DNA of 64,000 nt from Neoalteromonas arenosi (GTDB taxonomy: Bacteria > Pseudomonadota > Gammaproteobacteria > Enterobacterales > Alteromonadaceae), in the NCBI RefSeq assembly GCF_030362855.1, contig NZ_JAUCBP010000011.1:161782-225781 (forward strand), read 5' to 3'. Position 1 is the first letter of the stretch. Every line of letters starts with the position of its first letter. The notes under the pieces are model-generated. The model was not told the DNA's origin. It searched no databases and worked only from the letters and a program-made list of their open reading frames with translations. This document shows, piece after piece, positions 19,922-29,082 of the stretch. The position numbers and the translations under genes were made by a program.

Positions 19922-21811
19922 TTATTTGCGTTTATCTAAGATGGCCTCGATTTCGTCCATTACAACCTCCATCCGGTCAATAACTGCATTGTAGGGATCT
20001 GGACTTGCCATATCGAGACCGGCACCTTTTAAGATTTCTACTGGATAATCAGAGCCACCCGCCTTGAGGAAATCTAAGTAAACATCAACCGCGTCATCAC
20101 CGCCTAATTTCATTTGATCAACAAAATACGCAGCACCCGCAATTGAAGTTGCATACTGATAAACGTAAAAGTTGTAATAGAAGTGTGGGATATATGCCCA
20201 CTCAATCATTTCGCGCTCAGTGATCTGCATCACCCCTTCATCGTGACCGTGATAGCGCTTTAAGATTTCTCCGTAAATCTCCGTCATTCGAGCACCTGTC
20301 AATGCACGACCTTTCTCTACTTCCTCGTGTATCGCCAACTCAAACTCTGAGAACATCACTTGGCGGAAATAGGTGCCGCGCATTTGCTCTAGGGCATAAC
20401 CCAAATAGAACAAACGCTCATCATCACTTTGTGCCTGCTCAAGCATGTGCTCTTGGAGTAAAATTTCTTTTGCGATTGCTGCGATCTCAGTCGTAAAGAT
20501 GGAGAAATTGGCTAATTCAAAAGGTTGGTTTTCGTTCGTAAGTACTTGGTGCATTGCATGGCCCCACTCGTGCGCATAGGTCGAAGCACTGCCGTAGGTG
20601 TCTTGATGGTTCAGAAGGATCAGAGGATGGACATCATAAGCTGAACCTGACATATACGCCCCCGAGCGCTTGCCAGGCTGTGGGTACACGTGCATCCATC
20701 GGTCGGCAGAGGCACGGGCAAATTTATCCGAAAACTCTTCACCTAATAAACGCACTGATGCCAGCATGTGCTCGCGTGTTTCGTCGATTGGGAAGGTCAA
20801 ATCAGTTTCGACTAAGTTGGGATAAATATCGTGGTAACCCAAATCGTCAATATCTAACATACGAGCACGCAATTCGAAGTAACGGTGTAACACGCCGATA
20901 CGGTCGTTTGTAACCTTAACCAAGGTGCGGTAAACCTCTTCTGGGATGTTATCGCCTGACAAGAAGTACTGTAAGGTGTTGTCATATTTACGTGCTTTGG
21001 CCATTGCTACATTGCCTTGTACTTCGCCGTTCAAGGTCACACCAAATGTGCTTTCGAAATCTTTGTAACGCGCCCAGAAAGCATCAAATACAGCAATCCG
21101 ATCCTCACGATCCGGATCTGCGCGGTGCAGCGAGTATCCCGCGTTAGTCAGGTGCACTTCTTGACCATCGCTCAACGTGATCCGCGGCCACTCAATTTCA
21201 GCATTGGCGAGCATGTCGCGCGCACCTTGTGATGCTGATAAGGCAGTACCCATCAACGACAGGACTTGCTCTGTTTCTGGTGAGAGAACATGTTTACCCT
21301 GGCGTAAAGTATCGCGTAAGAATAATGCGTGTTTACGCAAACTAGGCTCTTCAGCAATAAATGCTTCAATCCGTTCTGCGCCTAATGCAACGAGCTCTGG
21401 TGCCATATAACTGGATGCTGCACCTGCGGCTTGCGCAAGTGACTGCAAACGACCGACCATATCTTGTCCGTTGGGGTCACCCAAATTTGTGTTGCGAATG
21501 TTAGATGCGTAAGTCCAGACCCTGAGTAATTCTTTGCGGTACGCAGAGCCTGCGTCTAAAGCCGCTAACAGCGTGCTGGCATTATCACCTAACTTGCCCT
21601 TATACGCTGCAATTGAATCGACTTCACTGCGCAATCTGGCTAGCTCAGCCTCCCAGGCTTCTTTGCTTGGATAGAAGTCGGTCAAGTCCCATGTGTATTG
21701 CTCATTTATACCAGATTGACTCTCTTGAGCCTGTAATAATGTGCCACCAGATAATGCTAACAGCCCTGTACAAATAAGGCTTATAGCGGTGCGTTTGAAG
21801 TGCGTTTTCAT
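19922..21811 (-). CDS. Secreted M3-family oligoendopeptidase F
   Basis: A zinc metallopeptidase of 629 residues with an N-terminal signal peptide (TAISLICTGLLALSGGTLLQA), so probably periplasmic, unlike the cytoplasmic PepF of Firmicutes. The zinc site is HEWGH at residues 414-418, with a downstream Glu ligand at about 442 (TTEIAAIAKE). The PepF N-terminal domain starts with WDLTDFYPSKEAWEAEL, and the C-terminal end has YYNFYVYQYATSIAGA and LKAGGSDYPVEILKGAG, both characteristic. It lies 25 nt beyond the selO start on the same strand, so they could share a transcript. Confidence 0.92.
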   Translation of the reverse strand: MKTHFKRTAISLICTGLLALSGGTLLQAQESQSGINEQYTWDLTDFYPSKEAWEAELARLRSEVDSIAAYKGKLGDNASTLLAALDAGSAYRKELLRVWTYASNIRNTNLGDPNGQDMVGRLQSLAQAAGAASSYMAPELVALGAERIEAFIAEEPSLRKHALFLRDTLRQGKHVLSPETEQVLSLMGTALSASQGARDMLANAEIEWPRITLSDGQEVHLTNAGYSLHRADPDREDRIAVFDAFWARYKDFESTFGVTLNGEVQGNVAMAKARKYDNTLQYFLSGDNIPEEVYRTLVKVTNDRIGVLHRYFELRARMLDIDDLGYHDIYPNLVETDLTFPIDETREHMLASVRLLGEEFSDKFARASADRWMHVYPQPGKRSGAYMSGSAYDVHPLILLNHQDTYGSASTYAHEWGHAMHQVLTNENQPFELANFSIFTTEIAAIAKEILLQEHMLEQAQSDDERLFYLGYALEQMRGTYFRQVMFSEFELAIHEEVEKGRALTGARMTEIYGEILKRYHGHDEGVMQITEREMIEWAYIPHFYYNFYVYQYATSIAGAAYFVDQMKLGGDDAVDVYLDFLKAGGSDYPVEILKGAGLDMASPDPYNAVIDRMEVVMDEIEAILDKRK

Positions 21812-22156
21812 GCTTGATTCCTGCGGTTCAATGTCTGAGTGATAGAAGCCATTAACCTTAAGGCACGGATTTCACAAAAGCCACGTGAGTGTATAAGCAA
21901 AAGCGTAACAAGATTTGTCGTTTTTTTGTTCATCCCAATAACCCAGACAATAAACGCTAGTGTGTTGCGTAAGCCGCCTAAGCCCTTATCGGTCTTAGAC
22001 TGCTTAACAGCCACTGATTGTGTTCGAAGAATTATATATCTGAGTTTGTTGCCAAACTTATTACAGCTGAGCGACATCTGAGCGCGATTAAAACCTTCAA
22101 AACTGACCGCTTTTAGTTACACTCAATAGCCAGAATCAAAATAGTCTAGGAAAGAC
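21812..22156. other. Intergenic region between oligoendopeptidase and DUF2868 genes
   Basis: A 345-nt divergent region. Short open frames exist on both strands but none has an SD, coding-like composition or recognisable sequence. It presumably contains promoters for the two flanking genes; AGGAAAGAC immediately precedes the GTG start at 22157. I see no repeat or RNA gene here. Confidence 0.5.
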
Positions 22157-23221
22157 GTGACAAACACAGCAACGCAAATTTCTAAGCCAATCCTCTTTTT
22201 GAGTGCAGCACTTGGCTTTTTACTGACATTGGCCGTTATGAACGGGGATGCTAGCGGTCGTGTTAACCTACTCTATTTATTGCTTATTTTTGTTGCCGTT
22301 CCACTTTTCGGGGCATTGCTTTCAATCGTTGGGTTGCTCAGCCGCGACGGTATCAATAGTGCAAAATTGGTCAAGGCCCTACCCATTTGGACTAATTCTC
22401 AGCGCGCCAATATGCGCATGTTAGAACGCCAGCAGCTTTCCAAACCTTGGTATTTTGTCCAAAGTCAGGCTGCGGCACTTGCCTATTCGATTGCGTCTTT
22501 AGCGGCGTTTATCGTGTTGCTGCTAACCACCGATATTAATTTTGTATGGCGCAGCACACTGCTCAGCGCTGATGATCTTTTGCCCATTTTACGAGTTGTG
22601 GCAGCTCCTTGGTGGTTCTGGGAATCAGCACAGCCGACTATGACGTTACTCGAACAAACCCGCGACTCTCGACTACTCAATAGCATGGCCAATGCTCAAG
22701 TCGTGGGTCAATGGTGGTTGTTTGTTCTGGCCACACAGATAACCTATGCCTTCTTACTAAGAGGTATATTGTTAACCTGTGGTCGCATGTATCTGGCTAC
22801 TCAATTTGCCAAATGGCGCGTTACTCACCAGCAGCAATCTAAGTTACCACCGTCGAACGCGGCAGAACCAACTGTGGACTTAGCAGAGCCAACTCAGGTT
22901 TTACCTACCGAATATGTACTGCTCAACTACGCTAACCTACCTCTCGAGATAACTAAGACTTTGGGATTGGGAAACGCTAAAGCCATCGACCTAGAACAAC
23001 GCTACAACACCGCAGTCGTTGTGCTTGTCAAAGCATGGGAACCCCCACTCGGAGAGCTGCATGACTTTATGCGCCTCAATCACGGGGTGCTTTGCCCGGT
23101 TTACTATCGACATGAAGCGGCACTGCCTATTCCCGCCCAATACCTCGATGAATGGCGCCGATTTACACTTCAAGCACCAAACTGGCAGCTGTATTTAGCG
23201 CCCCAAGGAATTGTTCAATGA
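22157..23221 (+). CDS. DUF2868 membrane protein
   Basis: A 354-residue protein with four to five hydrophobic segments in its first two thirds (PILFLSAALGFLLTLAV, LLYLLLIFVAVPLFGALLSI, AALAYSIASLAAFIVLLL, LFVLATQITYAFLLRGILL), then a cytoplasmic C-terminal domain of about 110 residues. FLSAALGFLLTLA, the PWWFWESAQPT loop and the TYAFLLRGILL segment fit the DUF2868 family, of unknown function. It starts at GTG 22157 with AGGAAAG upstream. It overlaps the following DUF3482 GTPase gene by 4 nt (ATGA), a pairing I recall as recurrent, which suggests the two proteins work together at the membrane. Confidence 0.82.
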   Translation: MTNTATQISKPILFLSAALGFLLTLAVMNGDASGRVNLLYLLLIFVAVPLFGALLSIVGLLSRDGINSAKLVKALPIWTNSQRANMRMLERQQLSKPWYFVQSQAAALAYSIASLAAFIVLLLTTDINFVWRSTLLSADDLLPILRVVAAPWWFWESAQPTMTLLEQTRDSRLLNSMANAQVVGQWWLFVLATQITYAFLLRGILLTCGRMYLATQFAKWRVTHQQQSKLPPSNAAEPTVDLAEPTQVLPTEYVLLNYANLPLEITKTLGLGNAKAIDLEQRYNTAVVVLVKAWEPPLGELHDFMRLNHGVLCPVYYRHEAALPIPAQYLDEWRRFTLQAPNWQLYLAPQGIVQ

Positions 23222-24603
23222 GTGCAAAAAACATCCCTCGCTTTGCTGTCGTCGGACATCCGAATAAAGGAAAATCCTCTATCGTTTCTACCTTATCGCG
23301 CAACGACAATATTGCTATATCAAGTCGGAGCGGCACCACTGAAACGGCGCATAGCTATCTAGTGGAAACTCTTCACGGCAGCTATGCCTTGATCGACACC
23401 CCGGGATTTCAACGTCCGCGCAAAGTATTGCAATGGCTGCAAAAGCATTGCAATTCAGCAAGCGAGCGAGCAGCTACCATCAAACGCTTTATCGCTTCGG
23501 ACGAATGCCAGCACATGTATAAGGACGAGGTAGAATTGTTACGTCCGATCGCAGCAGGTGCAGCAATCTTGTATGTCGTCGATGGCTCACACCCTTATGG
23601 CAGTGAGTACGAAGCGGAAATGGAAATACTGCGCTGGACCGGTCAACCGTCAATGGCCCTAATCAATCCGATTCACAGTACGGATTGTATCCCCGAGTGG
23701 GAGAATGCACTGGCCCAGTTTTTCAAATCAGTGCGTGTATTCAATCCTTTGGCAGCAGAATTTCACAAACATACCGAATTACTCGCTACTTTTGCCCACC
23801 TCAACCCTCAGTGGTCGGCCAATATTGAGACGATCATCAATGATCTTAAACTCGCACGGCAAGCACAGCAGCATGAGTCCATTAAAGTACTTGTAGAGTT
23901 GTTAGAAGAGCTTTGCGCGCACCAGCACACTCAACGAGTATTGAATAAGCAACAGGCTGAAGCTGTAAAACCAATGCTCGAGAAGCAGTTCAAACAATGG
24001 GTCAAGAATCGTGAAGAGCAGGCATCCGCCGCGTTATTACAAATATACGCCCATCAACAGACTCAGGTATCGCTTGATAAGATGCAATTGCCACCAGAGC
24101 TATTTGATATTGATGAATGGTATATCTGGGGACTCGACAAAAAGCAGCTCACCTATGCCGCTACAATTGCGGGCGCTGTCAGCGGTGCTGCGTTAGATGT
24201 CGCCGTTGCGGGTCACAGTTTTATGTTAGGCGCTTTCGGTGGTGGTGTGATCGGTGCCTCCAGCGCGTGGTTTGGCTCTTCGAAATTACTCGAAATGAAG
24301 CTCAAAGGATTACCGATTGGCGGCTATCAGGCCACTGTGGGACCGATTAAAAATCGCAACTTTCCATATGTTGTGATGGGGCGCTTTATTCATCTATATC
24401 GTCAAGTAGCCAACTTAAATCACGCCAATCGCAGTGCCTTAAACATCAACGCCGAGGACTTTAAGCAACGCGTTGAACAACTCGAAAAGTCGGATCAAAG
24501 AGAATTACACAAAGCATGCGAGCGACTACTGAAACAAAAATCAGTGGATGATCTAGCTGCTACGCTGGCACCACTATTTGAACTCGATGAACCCTCAAGC
24601 TAG
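23218..24603 (+). CDS. DUF3482-type Era/TrmE-like GTPase
   Basis: A 461-residue P-loop GTPase with a C-terminal DUF3482 region. G1 is GHPNKGKSSIVSTL, the switch I Thr is in RSGTTETAHSY, and G3 is DTPGFQRPRK. The usual NKxD G4 motif is not obvious at the expected position (LINPIHSTD may replace it), so nucleotide specificity is uncertain. The C-terminal half is helical and holds a Gly/Ala-rich hydrophobic hairpin (AATIAGAVSGAALDVAVAG, GAFGGGVIGASSAWFG) like membrane-inserting segments. The start is ATG 23218, overlapping DUF2868 by 4 nt. Confidence 0.82.
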   Translation: MSAKNIPRFAVVGHPNKGKSSIVSTLSRNDNIAISSRSGTTETAHSYLVETLHGSYALIDTPGFQRPRKVLQWLQKHCNSASERAATIKRFIASDECQHMYKDEVELLRPIAAGAAILYVVDGSHPYGSEYEAEMEILRWTGQPSMALINPIHSTDCIPEWENALAQFFKSVRVFNPLAAEFHKHTELLATFAHLNPQWSANIETIINDLKLARQAQQHESIKVLVELLEELCAHQHTQRVLNKQQAEAVKPMLEKQFKQWVKNREEQASAALLQIYAHQQTQVSLDKMQLPPELFDIDEWYIWGLDKKQLTYAATIAGAVSGAALDVAVAGHSFMLGAFGGGVIGASSAWFGSSKLLEMKLKGLPIGGYQATVGPIKNRNFPYVVMGRFIHLYRQVANLNHANRSALNINAEDFKQRVEQLEKSDQRELHKACERLLKQKSVDDLAATLAPLFELDEPSS

Positions 24604-24606
24604 CAC

Positions 24607-26373
24607 TCAAATATCAAACGAACGCGTCATATCGTCGAGAATTTCATCGAGATCATCAAACGCCGAAGTCGCGATATAAATACTAATCGCTGAACGCACT
24701 GATATAGACTGATTGGCGTCTTCACCTAAGTCAGTATTCTCTAAAGCTTCACGGATGCGTTCAAAAAAGCTCTTAGCAGTTTGCTCCTCAATATCTGGTA
24801 AGCACAAGATGAATTGTTCAGGCGCAAAGCGTCCAACCACATCAGTACCGCGCGTAACGTCTCTGAGTGTATTGGCTATTTGTTCTAACACTAAATCCGC
24901 TTTTGTTGAGCCTACCAGACGATTGACTTCACGGAAGTTCCCCAAGTCAAAAATCGCTAATGCATTGGTTTTCCCCTCCGATGGAGGAGCAATACGCTCA
25001 ATACGGCGTAACGCTGTGCGGTTGTTGAGTAGCTGCGTAACTGGGTCGATCGATTCGCGCGTCATATGCCAGTGATAAAGGAATGCAGCCAAAATCAATA
25101 AAGAAACTATGGCTGCCGCAATACCGGCAATAACTAAACGATCGCGATTGCGCTGGGAGCGCTCCAGGCTTGCTTCTAAGCTATTGATTTGGCTGTATAG
25201 GTTAGCAATGCCTAGAATTCTCGCAGACGCTTGATCGGCGCGACTAGATTCAAGTAATTGGTCGGCAAAACGCTCATATGATTGCTGTGCTTGCTGATAA
25301 TTGCCTAACAAAAAATGCACGTCAGTAATAAACTTAAGGTAATCCTTATTGCGACCAACATAGGCTTTATACGAGTCGCTTGTTTGCGCTTCGGCATCTA
25401 AAAAGGTTTGTAAACAGGCTTTATCTTTGTCAGCTAAACACAGTACAGCGGCATACCAACGAAATAAGTTTCTGTACGTCACATTATTGATGTCGTTTTT
25501 CATTTCTTGCCACTGCGCAATACTCACGCGCAGTTCATCGTACTGCGCCGTGCGATAGAAGTAGCCAGCTTCAGCGAACAGTAACCAAAAATTCGATAAA
25601 GTGGTGTTTACCCCGTAGTTAATGCGACGGAACTCTTCAATCGTTTCTTTCGCTTGGTCAAAATTACCGCTGGCCATCAACGAGGTAATAGCGCTGATCA
25701 ATATAGAGAGTTGATTACTGCCGGTATAAACTTCAAGGCCAATTTCATGCGCCTTTATATATTGCTCTGCAGCGAGTACGTGTTGTCCGAGCGTTCCAAA
25801 TAACAAACCGATATTATTGTGAATATGCGCAACTGCTCCCGGCTCTTCGGCAACTGAATAGCGCTCAAGTAGCGTAAACAGTTTACCCAATCTTACGCCT
25901 TCGTCCTCATTGCCTTCGCATTCTGTAATCAACCCTAAAGACGCACTTAAATGGACATCGGTATAGATGTTTTCGGCCAGTGATTGAGCCCGTTGATAGT
26001 ATTCACAGCGTCGCGTGTCGCCGCGCACATCATAAATAAAGCCTAACTGATAGAGAGCGGATGCATAGTATAAGGTTGAGCGGTCAACGTCGTCTCGCGT
26101 CAACAGAGCGTTGAGTGTTTGTTCAGCGATATCATTTTTCGCATCGCAAATCTGTCCATGAGTTTGCATTACAGTGAGTGCATAACGCTGTTGCTGCGTA
26201 AGTGATGCGTTTTGAAAAAAAGCATCGATACGCCCAGCCAGTTCGCTTGCCGGGCAATCGTATGTTGGCGTTTGCGACTCGGCAATAAAGCGGTCGACAG
26301 ATTGTTGTTGGGCGTAGACTGGGTTAAATCCAGCTGTCACCATAACGAATAAAATTAGAATAAACTTTAACAA
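24607..26373 (-). CDS. Periplasmic TPR / membrane protein with degenerate GGDEF domain
   Basis: A 588-residue sensor-like protein: signal peptide (ILILFVMVTAGFNPVYA), a ~370-residue helical region with TPR-like repeats (for example HNNIGLLFGTLGQHVLAAEQYIKAHEIG), one transmembrane helix (AGIAAAIVSLLILAAFLYHW), then a cytoplasmic GGDEF domain from about residue 440. The catalytic GG(D/E)EF signature is replaced by APEQF at residues 517-521 and the first substrate motif is altered (DLGNFREVNRL). It therefore probably does not synthesise c-di-GMP and may bind GTP or act through partners. It converges with the DUF3482 gene, with 3 nt between them. Confidence 0.85.
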   Translation of the reverse strand: MLKFILILFVMVTAGFNPVYAQQQSVDRFIAESQTPTYDCPASELAGRIDAFFQNASLTQQQRYALTVMQTHGQICDAKNDIAEQTLNALLTRDDVDRSTLYYASALYQLGFIYDVRGDTRRCEYYQRAQSLAENIYTDVHLSASLGLITECEGNEDEGVRLGKLFTLLERYSVAEEPGAVAHIHNNIGLLFGTLGQHVLAAEQYIKAHEIGLEVYTGSNQLSILISAITSLMASGNFDQAKETIEEFRRINYGVNTTLSNFWLLFAEAGYFYRTAQYDELRVSIAQWQEMKNDINNVTYRNLFRWYAAVLCLADKDKACLQTFLDAEAQTSDSYKAYVGRNKDYLKFITDVHFLLGNYQQAQQSYERFADQLLESSRADQASARILGIANLYSQINSLEASLERSQRNRDRLVIAGIAAAIVSLLILAAFLYHWHMTRESIDPVTQLLNNRTALRRIERIAPPSEGKTNALAIFDLGNFREVNRLVGSTKADLVLEQIANTLRDVTRGTDVVGRFAPEQFILCLPDIEEQTAKSFFERIREALENTDLGEDANQSISVRSAISIYIATSAFDDLDEILDDMTRSFDI

Positions 26374-26545
26374 TTTTAACTACATCGCTCTTTTGCAATT
26401 GCACATGCAAGACTGTTTCTACATTTCCATTTCACAGTCAGTCGCGGTTGCGTTTATCTGGGAGTTCAAGTGTAGGGGGAGTTCACTGAACCTACAAGCA
26501 TTTCGGAAGTACGCTAAAAGTAGTTGCCGATTTTTCAAACAGATG

Positions 26546-26574
26546 CGGATACTTGGCGCAATGCCAAGTATCCG
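26546..26574. repeat. Perfect 12-bp inverted repeat after the ABC permease gene
   Basis: CGGATACTTGGC (26546-26557) and GCCAAGTATCCG (26563-26574) are perfect complements around a 5-nt loop (gcaat), starting 10 nt past the permease stop. No T-run follows on either strand, so it is not a clear intrinsic terminator. It may protect the mRNA 3' end or be a Rho-linked end structure. Confidence 0.6.
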
Positions 26575-26583
26575 AACGTGAGA

Positions 26584-27495
26584 CTAAGCCGCTTCTGAAC
26601 GATGCTTTCTGAGCCACAGAGTTGCACCAAGAAAAACGGTACCGACAATAGTTCCGAATAAGGAAATCTTATTCGTAAAAATGCTGAATAGCGAAGTGCT
26701 GCTTGGCTCTCCATGAGCTAATTCTTCAGGCAATAAATCTAGACTTACTTGAAAGTAGTCGAGCAACAACCCAGCAAAAAAGCGCTCATCTAAATGAAAG
26801 TACGCGACAATGAATGACTCGACCATCAGCACAATGACCACAGGCAGTATTGCCCAAAGTATCGGTGCTCTGCTTGCAAACGCTGAAGCCAACATCAACC
26901 AGGCATATACTGGCAGTAGCCAAATCGCAAATGGAAGAATGTTTAGCCAAGCCATGACCAAGTTGGTCACTAAGTTTGCCTCGCTCCAAATCGCCCATAT
27001 AGAGATGTCATAACCAACGGAAAGAACCGTGCTAACGACGAGTAACGCCAGTAGTGCAAGCGCATAGACAGCTGTCGCTGCTAGACAAAATACACCCGGT
27101 ACAACGAACATTCCGGTTGCCAGTTTAGTCAATACCGTTTGCGTATCAGAGACGGGTAGTGAGCGCCAAAAATAAATCGATAGGTCACGGCGTTCATCAA
27201 ACAAGCAGTTCGTAAAATAGTAGAGCTGAATGAAAAATGCGACTGTCAAAAATGGCATAAACAAGCCCGTTGTCAGGGCGAAACCAACCTTGGAGAAAAA
27301 CTCCGGATGTGATACCCCATCCATCTTCTCTAGATTAAATGGGATATTTGCGAATTGATAATCGTGGATTAACAATAGCTGCAGCAAGGGCGCCAAAATC
27401 AATAGGCCAGCAAGGATTACTGGGACCCAAAATAAGGTTTTATTAAACTCCCAAATTTCGCGCTTAAATCCTGCGTGAATAGCTGTAATATTCAT
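26584..27495 (-). CDS. ABC transporter permease (exporter type, with GntR regulator)
   Basis: A 303-residue membrane protein with about six hydrophobic segments (VPVILAGLLILAPLLQLLL, LTTGLFMPFLTVAFFIQLYY, LAATAVYALALLALLVVSTV, FAIWLLPVYAWLMLASAF, ILWAILPVVIVLMVESFIVA, LFGTIVGTVFLGATLWL). It has the layout of ABC-2-like permeases, including the LFDERRDLSIYFWRSLPVSD loop shared with YtrC/ABC-2 exporters. Its start overlaps the ATPase gene by 4 nt. It is the last gene of a three-gene regulator-ATPase-permease operon. Substrate unknown. Confidence 0.82.
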   Translation of the reverse strand: MNITAIHAGFKREIWEFNKTLFWVPVILAGLLILAPLLQLLLIHDYQFANIPFNLEKMDGVSHPEFFSKVGFALTTGLFMPFLTVAFFIQLYYFTNCLFDERRDLSIYFWRSLPVSDTQTVLTKLATGMFVVPGVFCLAATAVYALALLALLVVSTVLSVGYDISIWAIWSEANLVTNLVMAWLNILPFAIWLLPVYAWLMLASAFASRAPILWAILPVVIVLMVESFIVAYFHLDERFFAGLLLDYFQVSLDLLPEELAHGEPSSTSLFSIFTNKISLFGTIVGTVFLGATLWLRKHRSEAA

Positions 27496-28352
27496 GCTAA
27501 TTCCTCCCGTGACATAATGCCGACAAACACATCGGCTAAGGATGGTGAGGTTACATTGCCTAAAGCGGTCAATGACTCCTCATCAGCGTTGTCGAACAGC
27601 ATTGTAGTAATGCCCATCATGCTATTTGAAAACAAAGGCTTAAGGCTCTTTGCTTGGTCCATCTGCTGATTCGCTACCGCTAATATCTTGAAACGATTGC
27701 GTATATTGTCGACACTCTCATTGAGAACAATCTCGCCATTTTGAATAAACGCCACATCCGTCAGGATGTTCTCGATCTCTTCGATTTGATGAGTCGTAAC
27801 AATGATACATTTACTCTCATCATAGAAATCTTCCAATAGGTGATTGTAAAACTGCCGACGCGTCAAAATGTCCAAACCCAATGTTGGTTCGTCAAGAATC
27901 AAGACTTTGGCATCAACCGCCAAAATAAGCGCTAAATGCAATTGCGTGACCATACCTTTCGATAATGCCTTGACTCGCTTATCGAGCCCAATATTGGTCT
28001 TACCTAAAAAGGTTAAGGCTTGCTCGCGATTGAAGTTAGGGTGAACATCAGCCATGTATTCAATGGCTTGACTAACTTTAAGCCACTTCGGCAACACCGC
28101 CACATCAGCGATATAAGCAACATCATTAAGCATTAAATGCCGTTTCTTACTCGGATCGTGCTGCATGACTTCAATTTTGCCGGTGTATTCTGATAAGCCT
28201 AGTAGCGCTTGTAAGCACGTTGTTTTACCTGCACCGTTCGGACCCACTAAACCTAGAATCTGTCCCGGCTGAACGGTTAAGTTAATATCCTTGAGCACCG
28301 CGTGTTGACCATAAGATTTATTTACGTTCTCGATTGTAATTAACGCGTTCAT
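27492..28352 (-). CDS. ABC transporter ATP-binding protein
   Basis: A 286-residue ATPase. Walker A is GLVGPNGAGKTTCLQALLGL, the signature motif is a variant LSKGMVTQLHLALIL, Walker B is VLILDEPTLGLDILTRR, and the H-loop is VTTHQIEEIE. This subtype with a GntR partner belongs to exporter systems such as YtrB. It overlaps its neighbours on both sides by 4 nt, so stoichiometric translation is likely. Confidence 0.95.
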   Translation of the reverse strand: MNALITIENVNKSYGQHAVLKDINLTVQPGQILGLVGPNGAGKTTCLQALLGLSEYTGKIEVMQHDPSKKRHLMLNDVAYIADVAVLPKWLKVSQAIEYMADVHPNFNREQALTFLGKTNIGLDKRVKALSKGMVTQLHLALILAVDAKVLILDEPTLGLDILTRRQFYNHLLEDFYDESKCIIVTTHQIEEIENILTDVAFIQNGEIVLNESVDNIRNRFKILAVANQQMDQAKSLKPLFSNSMMGITTMLFDNADEESLTALGNVTSPSLADVFVGIMSREELA

Positions 28353-28714
28353 ACCGACCCCTCCTGTTTACCCTTCAGCAGATTTTCTGGCGTTAAAGCC
28401 AGACGTTCAATACGACGCATAATGGCTGGCCACTCTTGCTGCAAAAAGTTTTGCCGCTCACGCTGCAACACGTCTTCTCGAGTACCCGGCCGGATAAACA
28501 GGCCCTTACCGCGTTGCTTATCAACAATCCCTTCTTCTTGTAACATTTGATATGCCTTACTGATGGTTAGTGGGTTCAACCGGTATTCAGCGGCTACCGT
28601 TCGCACGGATGGCAACGCCTCACCTTCGTTAATTACGCCATCTAATATTCGCTCAATCACTTGCTGGTAGAGCTGCAGATAAATGGGCGTGTCATTGCTC
28701 CATTGTGTTGTCAT
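28349..28714 (-). CDS. GntR-family regulator, YtrA subfamily
   Basis: A 121-residue transcriptional repressor with an N-terminal winged helix (PIYLQLYQQVIERILDGVIN, LPSVRTVAAEYRLNPLTISK) and a short C-terminal dimerisation helix only, the YtrA layout. I start at ATG 28714 (MTTQWSND), which has GGAGG 6 nt upstream; a TTG two codons earlier is too close to that site. It is first in the operon with an ABC ATPase and permease, so it probably autoregulates the operon and responds to a cell-envelope-active compound, as YtrA-type proteins do. Confidence 0.9.
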   Translation of the reverse strand: MTTQWSNDTPIYLQLYQQVIERILDGVINEGEALPSVRTVAAEYRLNPLTISKAYQMLQEEGIVDKQRGKGLFIRPGTREDVLQRERQNFLQQEWPAIMRRIERLALTPENLLKGKQEGSV

Positions 28715-28740
28715 ACACAACCTCCTCTATCGATATACTA

Positions 28741-28760
28741 GTGTTATACATCACCAACAC
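28741..28760. promoter_or_regulatory. Candidate operator for the GntR/ABC operon
   Basis: GTGTT and AACAC form an inverted repeat separated by 10 nt, 27 nt upstream of the GntR start, adjoining the 6-bp palindrome ACTAGT (28737-28742). YtrA-type regulators bind dyads in their own promoters. The assignment is by position and symmetry only. Confidence 0.3.
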
Positions 28761-28833
28761 ACCCTATTTAAAGTATGCCCCGATTTGGTTTGTAAAAAAG
28801 TGTTTCAGCGGTAGGAAGGGTAAGCCGGTGAAC

Positions 28834-29076
28834 CTAGCGCGTCACCGGTTTCTCGAGCTCAGCAATGGCGTCATTAAGTGTTTCGAGTTTATCTTGTAAC
28901 ACTGATTGAGAATCATAGAGCCCTTGGTTGTAGAAGATTGAACCAAACTCTTTAGCAAAAAAGTCGAGTAAGAAGTCAGCATCAAACTGACCGATTTCCA
29001 CATCCAACTCGCGACTTAAGTAAGCTTGTAATTGAAGGATAATATGCGCTTTATCTTCGGATCTTAGTTCAATCAT
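28834..29076 (-). CDS. DUF2164 protein
   Basis: An 80-residue cytoplasmic protein matching the DUF2164 family from end to end: ELDVEIGQFDADFLLDFFAK, then EFGSIFYNQGLYDSQ and KLETLNDAIAELEKP. Function is unknown. It ends 120 nt before the GntR gene on the same strand and lies 6 nt after the following small secreted-protein gene, so it is probably the third gene of the DUF4920 / small protein / DUF2164 transcript. Confidence 0.85.
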   Translation of the reverse strand: MIELRSEDKAHIILQLQAYLSRELDVEIGQFDADFLLDFFAKEFGSIFYNQGLYDSQSVLQDKLETLNDAIAELEKPVTR

Positions 29077-29082
29077 ATGTCG

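Noticed and set aside
21808..22077. 89-codon minus frame and the overlapping + frame 21839-22081
   Set aside because: Both are mutually antisense in an intergenic region, lack SDs and known motifs, and one overlaps the start of the oligoendopeptidase gene.
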